Shown here: positions 4,680-8,169 of the stretch, piece by piece
How the letters are laid out: every line of letters begins with the position of its first letter
Position numbering within the stretch: the stretch's first letter is position 1
Assembly (NCBI GenBank): GCA_007124415.1
Contig: SLFE01000026.1
Span: forward strand, 1-8,169
Direction of reading: 5' to 3'
DNA length: 8,169 bases
Source of the DNA: Waddliaceae bacterium
Lineage (GTDB): Bacteria > Chlamydiota > Chlamydiia > Chlamydiales > SLFE01
Made by a program: the position numbers and the translations under genes
The notes under the pieces: model-generated
What the model saw: the letters and a program-made list of their open reading frames with translations, nothing else
The model's database searches: none
Told to the model about the DNA's origin: nothing

Positions 4680-7082
4680 TTAAATGACTGATTTGCCTAA
4701 TAATTTTAATGTTTCTTCTGTCAAACGGGAGTGTTCCTGATCAACATCCTGCTGAGAAACTGTCTTGTCTTGAGAGCGGTAAACCAATCGAATGGTCACA
4801 TTTTTACGACCTTTACCGATCCGTTCGCTGCGATAAATATCCAATAAGAAAGTATCTTCGAGCAAATTCGATCCAAGACTTGAAATCGCCTTGAAGATAC
4901 TGTCTACCGGCTCCTCCTCGATCATCGTGATTGTCCAGTCCCTTGACGAGGAGGGATAAAGAGGTATTTCATGCATCTTCTTCCGCTCGGCCCTCACTTG
5001 CAGCAGGTCGTGAAGATTGAATTCGGCGTAGTAAACTTTTTGCGCGATGCCGACCTCGCGGGTCACTCGAGGATGGATCTCTCCCAATGTCGCTATTGTC
5101 ATATCCCCGACTTTGGCTGAAGCCTGCCTACCGGGATGAAAGGCCTTCAAATCGCTTTTCACAAATTCAAGACCGCTTACAGACAAAGCCCTCATTACAT
5201 TTTCAAAAATCCCTTTGAGATCGTAAAAATCAACGTCCCGAGGTTTTTCTTTGTAGTAATAAGGCTGGGCAGCGCCTGTCAGAAGAATACCCGCCGCAGA
5301 CTGTTCCCTAAACTGATCTTCCTTATGAAAATGCACCCTGCCGATTTCAAAAGCGGACAAATGCAGCATCTGCCTGTCCTGGTTATACTTGACCACTTGA
5401 AGCATACCGGGCATCAAAGAAGGTCTGAGAACTGATTGATCAAGGGAAGACGGGTTTTTCACTCTTATGATTAAATCTTCGGTAATCGCCCCTTCCTGCA
5501 CAAGCTTTACCTGTTCGGGGCTGATCAGATCGCATGTCAAAATTTCCTGCAGCCCTTCGGCTATAAGCCGCTCCCTCGTTTTCCTCTCAAAAAGAAAGAT
5601 AGGCGCATGGGGCGTATCGGAACCGACATATCTGCCTGCGCTCTTCGGTATGTTGTCATAACCATAAATTCTGGCAACTTCTTCAATTAGATCGATTTCC
5701 CCCGAAACATCAACTCTGTAGGTCGGAACTTCAACTTCAAGCGTATCGGAGTCTTTCCATTCCGCGGAAAAGCCGAGGCGGTCAAAAACATCTTCAACCT
5801 CTCCCGAGCTCAGCCGCGTCCCTAAAATATCGTTTGTTCTTCCCACTCGGCACGAAATGATTTGCGGTTTGAAGTCTCTTTTTTTCTCGTCGATAAATCC
5901 TTTTGCAATCTTTCCCCCGGAAACCTCCCTCATCAGGGCGGCCGCCCGGTCTAAGGCCGGCAGGACATTATTGGGGTCGCACCCCCGCTCGAATCTTTTG
6001 GAGGCCTCGGAAATCAGTCCATAGTGCTTGCTTGCTTTTCTGATAATTCCCGGTTCGAACGCTGCCGATTCGATCAAAACATTCACTGTGGCCCCGCTCA
6101 CCTCGCTGTCAAAACCGCCCATGACCCCGGCTAGGGCAATGGGCTGCGACTTGTCGCAAATGAGAAGAAATCCTTCCTGAAGAGTGCGGTTTTTCTCGTC
6201 CAAGGTTTTGATCACTTCCCCTTCTTTCGCGGCTCTGACGTGAATCTCTCCGCCATCCACCTTATCGAAGTCGAACGCGTGGAGAGGGTGCCCCATTTCC
6301 ATGAGGACGTAATTGGTGACGTCGACAATATTGTTGACGGAACGGATCCCCACCTTCCCAAGAGCCTGCTGCAGCCAAAGGGGGGAAGGGCCGACTGCCG
6401 CATTCTCAACAAGACGGCATGCATAACGAGGACACTTTTCGTCATCATGAATCTTGACCGAAACTTTCTCGGCGGTAATCGTATCGCTTTCTTCAACAAT
6501 TTTTGCATCGGGGCGCTTATAAGGAATCCTCAGAGCGGCCGAAAGCTCCCTGGCAACCCCCAAAAGGCTTGCCGTGTAGCCGAGGTTCGGGGTCAGGGCG
6601 ACCTCCAGAACATCCTCTTCGTACAGCTTCTTGAGATCGGCGCCGGTTTCAGCATCTTCCGGCAGCTCGATGATCTTCTCATGGTCTTCCGAAAGCCTGA
6701 GTTCTTTTTCCGAACAGAGCATTCCAAAAGATTCCACGCCGCGGATTTTGGCTTTTTTAACCTTAAAAACTTTTCCGCTCTCTTCTTCTATAGTGCCCCC
6801 AACGCGGCAAAAGGCGGTTTTGAGCCCTTTACGGCAGTTTGGAGCTCCGCAGACGACCTGAACGAGCTCCTCGCCGTCGGTAACGGAAGCGACTTGAAGA
6901 TTATCGGCATTCGGGTGTTTGCTGCAGCCTGTCACTTCTCCGATAACAACATTGTCAAAAGATGGGGAGAAGCTGTCGACGGATTCGACTTCAAGCCCGA
7001 GCATCGTCAGCGTGTGGGCGATTTCGCTTGGGGCCTGCTGAATATCAATGTATTTTTTTAACCAGGAAAGGGGAATTTTCAT
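4680..7082 (-). CDS. pheT: Phenylalanyl-tRNA synthetase beta chain
   Basis: Beta subunit of the cytoplasmic alpha2-beta2 PheRS, which charges tRNA-Phe and edits Tyr-tRNA-Phe. From ATG 7082 the protein is 800 aa, the standard length, beginning MKIPLSWLKKYIDI as usual. Domains in order are a tRNA-binding OB fold (about 40-150, with NADNLQVASV and VVCGAPN), the B3/B4 editing domain (about 215-385, ending GLISEASKRFERGCDP at 355-370), the B5 domain (about 405-475, with PTYRVDVSGEIDLIEEVARIYGY near 453-475), a catalytic-like core, and the C-terminal anticodon-binding FDX-ACB domain (about 708-800, starting YPSSSRDWTI). The frame extends seven codons upstream to a TTG at 7103, but family N-termini support the ATG. 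No clear Shine-Dalgarno is present. pheS is not in this window, so the two subunits are encoded apart, as in Chlamydia. The YwqK-like lipoprotein gene follows 13 nt downstream. Confidence 0.97.
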   Translation of the reverse strand: MKIPLSWLKKYIDIQQAPSEIAHTLTMLGLEVESVDSFSPSFDNVVIGEVTGCSKHPNADNLQVASVTDGEELVQVVCGAPNCRKGLKTAFCRVGGTIEEESGKVFKVKKAKIRGVESFGMLCSEKELRLSEDHEKIIELPEDAETGADLKKLYEEDVLEVALTPNLGYTASLLGVARELSAALRIPYKRPDAKIVEESDTITAEKVSVKIHDDEKCPRYACRLVENAAVGPSPLWLQQALGKVGIRSVNNIVDVTNYVLMEMGHPLHAFDFDKVDGGEIHVRAAKEGEVIKTLDEKNRTLQEGFLLICDKSQPIALAGVMGGFDSEVSGATVNVLIESAAFEPGIIRKASKHYGLISEASKRFERGCDPNNVLPALDRAAALMREVSGGKIAKGFIDEKKRDFKPQIISCRVGRTNDILGTRLSSGEVEDVFDRLGFSAEWKDSDTLEVEVPTYRVDVSGEIDLIEEVARIYGYDNIPKSAGRYVGSDTPHAPIFLFERKTRERLIAEGLQEILTCDLISPEQVKLVQEGAITEDLIIRVKNPSSLDQSVLRPSLMPGMLQVVKYNQDRQMLHLSAFEIGRVHFHKEDQFREQSAAGILLTGAAQPYYYKEKPRDVDFYDLKGIFENVMRALSVSGLEFVKSDLKAFHPGRQASAKVGDMTIATLGEIHPRVTREVGIAQKVYYAEFNLHDLLQVRAERKKMHEIPLYPSSSRDWTITMIEEEPVDSIFKAISSLGSNLLEDTFLLDIYRSERIGKGRKNVTIRLVYRSQDKTVSQQDVDQEHSRLTEETLKLLGKSVI

Positions 7083-7161
7083 AATTTTAATGATTCTTTT
7101 CAAGTGTTCAACATTAACAGATTACCAAAACTTCAGCGATAACTCAATAAAAAAACAGTCG

Positions 7162-7191
7162 TTGACAATAAACTTTTTAACGCATTATGAT
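7162..7191 (+). promoter_or_regulatory. Predicted sigma70-type promoter of ndk
   Basis: TTGACA at 7162-7167 is a perfect -35 and TATGAT at 7186-7191 matches the -10 at 5 of 6, with an 18-nt spacer. Transcription would start near 7198, giving a leader of about 28 nt that carries the ndk ribosome binding site. It lies in the 143-nt gap between divergent pheT and ndk and would also drive the downstream ndk paralogue. Confidence 0.7.
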
Positions 7192-7225
7192 TAGTGTTCT
7201 CCAAACATAAAAATTAGAGGAAATT

Positions 7226-7651
7226 ATGGAACAAACGCTATCTATCATCAAGCCCGACGCAGTAAGCAAAAACCACATCGGCGCCATCATCGACCGATTT
7301 GAAAAAGCCGGCCTTAAAGTAGTCGCCGCTAAAATGAAGCATCTCAGCAGGGAAGATGCCGAAGGCTTTTACGCCGTTCACAAAGAACGCCCTTTCTTCA
7401 AAGATCTGGTCGATTTTATGATTTCCGGCCCTGTATTGATCATGGTCCTCGAAGGCGAAGACGCCATAAGAAAAAACCGCGACATTATGGGCGCGACAAA
7501 CCCCGAAGAAGCCGCTCCCGGAACGATCCGCGCCGATTTTGCCAAAACCATTGATGAAAACGCCGTCCACGGCTCCGACGCCCCGGAAACGGCCAAGTTT
7601 GAGATCAGCTATTTCTTCGGCCCTAAGGAAATCCTGGAGAGGTCGCGATGA
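7226..7651 (+). CDS. ndk: Nucleoside diphosphate kinase
   Basis: Transfers the gamma phosphate between nucleoside triphosphates and diphosphates through a phosphohistidine, balancing NTP and dNTP pools in the cytoplasm. The 141 residues are a normal bacterial length. Visible active-site features are K9 in SIIKPDAV, the DIMGATNP loop (about 86-93), R102, and the catalytic NAVHGSDA motif with His115. The ending KFEISYFF is typical. AGAGGA (7216-7221) lies four nt before ATG 7226 and a good promoter precedes it. The stop codon overlaps the start of the next gene (ATGA at 7648-7651), so the two copies form an operon. The protein is complete and probably provides the cell's Ndk activity. Confidence 0.97.
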   Translation: MEQTLSIIKPDAVSKNHIGAIIDRFEKAGLKVVAAKMKHLSREDAEGFYAVHKERPFFKDLVDFMISGPVLIMVLEGEDAIRKNRDIMGATNPEEAAPGTIRADFAKTIDENAVHGSDAPETAKFEISYFFGPKEILERSR

Positions 7652-7962
7652 AGCTCTTGGCTTCCCTCGCCCTTTTTCTCTGCTGCCTCTCCGGTCTTGC
7701 GGGAGAACAGACGCTGGCGCTCATCAAGCCAAACGCCGTCGAAGGCAACCATATCGGAGAGATTCTGAACATTTACGAAGAAGGCGGCCTGAAAATCGCC
7801 GCCCTGAAAATGACCAGGCTCTCACCTGAAAGGGCGGAAAAATTTTATCACGAGCATAAAGAAAAGCCCTTTTTTGCCGAGCTTACCCGGTTCATGTCGT
7901 CCGGCCCCATTGTCGCCATCGTGCTCGAAGGGGTTTTAACAGTTATCCTTGAACTTATTTAA
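7648..7962 (+). pseudogene. Second ndk copy with signal peptide, truncated by IS607-type insertion
   Basis: Residues 20-95 align without gaps to residues 2-77 of the neighbouring Ndk with about 58 percent identity by hand count (EQTLALIKPNAV, GNHIGEIL, EKPFF, SGPIVAIVLEG). Unlike that copy, it begins MKLLASLALFLCCLSGLAG, a hydrophobic signal-peptide-like leader suggesting export. After G95 the similarity stops and the frame reads nine residues of foreign sequence (VLTVILELI) to a stop at 7960-7962. The lost half carried the nucleotide loop and catalytic His, so the product cannot be an active kinase. The break coincides with the left end of an IS607-type element. The gene overlaps ndk as ATGA, with GGAGAGG upstream as ribosome binding site, and was presumably functional before the insertion. 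Its remaining 3' half may lie beyond the far end of the element. Confidence 0.85.
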
Positions 7963-7977
7963 ACTTGCTCATATATT
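7949..7977 (+). promoter_or_regulatory. Predicted promoter of the IS607 transposase gene
   Basis: TTGAAC (7949-7954, 4 of 6 to the -35) and TATATT (7972-7977, 5 of 6 to the -10) are separated by 17 nt. The usual +1 would be 7984, the A of the transposase ATG, which has no Shine-Dalgarno. The site lies wholly within the element's left end, so it travels with the IS. Consensus match only. Confidence 0.4.
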
Positions 7978-7995
7978 ATCAGTATGAGTAAGTTT
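7961..7995. repeat. Inverted repeat over the transposase promoter and start codon
   Basis: AAACTTGCTCATA (7961-7973) and TATGAGTAAGTTT (7983-7995) are reverse complements with one mismatch in 13, separated by 9 nt. The left arm overlaps the -10 and the right arm covers the ATG. This arrangement fits an operator or a binding site for the transposase's own MerR-like domain; an RNA hairpin hiding the start codon is the alternative. Confidence 0.6.
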
Positions 7996-8169
7996 GTGAC
8001 AATCGGGCAAGCTGCAAAATGGCTTGGTGTTTCTTCTCAAACACTTCGCAGATGGGAACGAGAAGGACGTATAGAGCCTCCACAGCGCACGTCGGGCGGA
8101 CAGCGCCGATATGAATTATCCAAAATAGCAAATGAAAAACGTCAACCAGCAGCCAAGAATCGAAAAACA
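7984..8169 (+). CDS. tnpA: IS607-family serine-recombinase transposase TnpA (5' part)
   Basis: The 62 visible codons run off the window end without a stop. They encode a MerR-type winged helix-turn-helix: FVTIGQAAKWLGVSSQTLRRW at about 4-24, then EREGRIEPPQRTSGGQRRY. This is the N-terminal DNA-binding domain typical of IS607 transposases. The last residues (PAAKNRKT) are the linker that in this family is followed directly by the YxRVSS catalytic serine-recombinase motif, which would lie just outside the window. A stand-alone MerR regulator is the alternative, but the RTSGGQRRY wing plus this linker and the position in a broken gene favour the transposase. The start ATG 7984 has no Shine-Dalgarno and sits in an inverted repeat. 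Integrity of the catalytic part cannot be judged. Confidence 0.85.
   Translation, partial: MSKFVTIGQAAKWLGVSSQTLRRWEREGRIEPPQRTSGGQRRYELSKIANEKRQPAAKNRKT

Larger units (their letters stand above)
7932..8169 (+). mobile_element. IS607-family insertion sequence, left end (partial)
   Basis: Ndk homology ends abruptly within GGGG at 7930-7933, after which AT-richer sequence leads to an IS607-type transposase gene 50 nt later. The family is known to insert at GG dinucleotides without target duplication and without terminal inverted repeats, which fits this junction. The exact boundary within the G run cannot be fixed. Any tnpB (orfB) and the right end lie outside the window. Confidence 0.75.

Noticed and set aside
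6240..7061. 273-codon plus-strand frame antisense to pheT
   Set aside because: It is a shadow of the conserved tRNA-binding and editing domains of pheT, with no start signals.
7083..7160. Promoter for pheT on the minus strand
   Set aside because: The only good -10 (TAAAAT) ends one nt before the ATG, which is too close, and other candidate pairs match poorly; no site could be supported.
1..8169. CRISPR array, tRNA or rRNA genes
   Set aside because: No spaced direct repeats, tRNA-like cloverleaf or rRNA sequence was seen on reading; no scanning tool was available.

Overview
The window looks like a chromosomal segment of a Chlamydiae member, more likely an environmental (Parachlamydia-, Waddlia- or Criblamydia-like) lineage than Chlamydia itself. 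The main reason is gene order as I remember it from Chlamydia trachomatis. There rnc and radA are adjacent and overlapping (CT297-CT298), and pheT, a hypothetical protein and an O6-alkylguanine-DNA alkyltransferase gene follow each other (CT475-CT476-CT477). Both groups appear here in modified form. The taxon assignment is an inference; I could not run a search.

Layout. (1) Positions 2-85 are the 3' end of an unidentified + strand gene. (2) Positions 165-2262 (+) hold rnc (RNase III) and radA (recombination helicase), overlapping by 11 nt. (3) A 55-codon minus-strand gene with a very strong ribosome binding site (2259-2426) converges on the end of radA. (4) Around 2494-2667 lies a quasi-palindrome of about 174 bp, centred on a perfect 10-bp-stem hairpin, whose right arm runs into the 3' end of the alkyltransferase gene. 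(5) The alkyltransferase gene (minus, 2644-3120) is divergent from an unrecognised 175-codon gene (plus, 3149-3676). (6) A strong hairpin (3678-3702) separates that gene from a convergent minus-strand operon: pheT (phenylalanyl-tRNA synthetase beta chain) followed 13 nt later by a lipoprotein with YwqK/MORN-like repeats. (7) Divergent from pheT is ndk (nucleoside diphosphate kinase), followed with an ATGA overlap by a second ndk copy that carries an N-terminal signal peptide. (8) The second ndk is cut in the middle by the left end of an IS607-type insertion sequence, whose serine-recombinase transposase gene starts at 7984 and runs off the window.

Most genes are housekeeping genes: RNA processing, recombination, alkylation repair, tRNA charging and nucleotide balance. 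The less ordinary parts are the signal-peptide Ndk paralogue broken by the transposon, the long quasi-palindrome behind the alkyltransferase gene, the missed 55-aa gene, and a repeated promoter geometry. Three genes without a Shine-Dalgarno sequence (rnc, the 175-codon gene and the IS607 transposase) each have a sigma70-like -35/-10 pair with a 17-nt spacer placed so that the predicted +1 is the A of the start codon, which would give leaderless mRNAs. Genes with a good Shine-Dalgarno do not show this placement.
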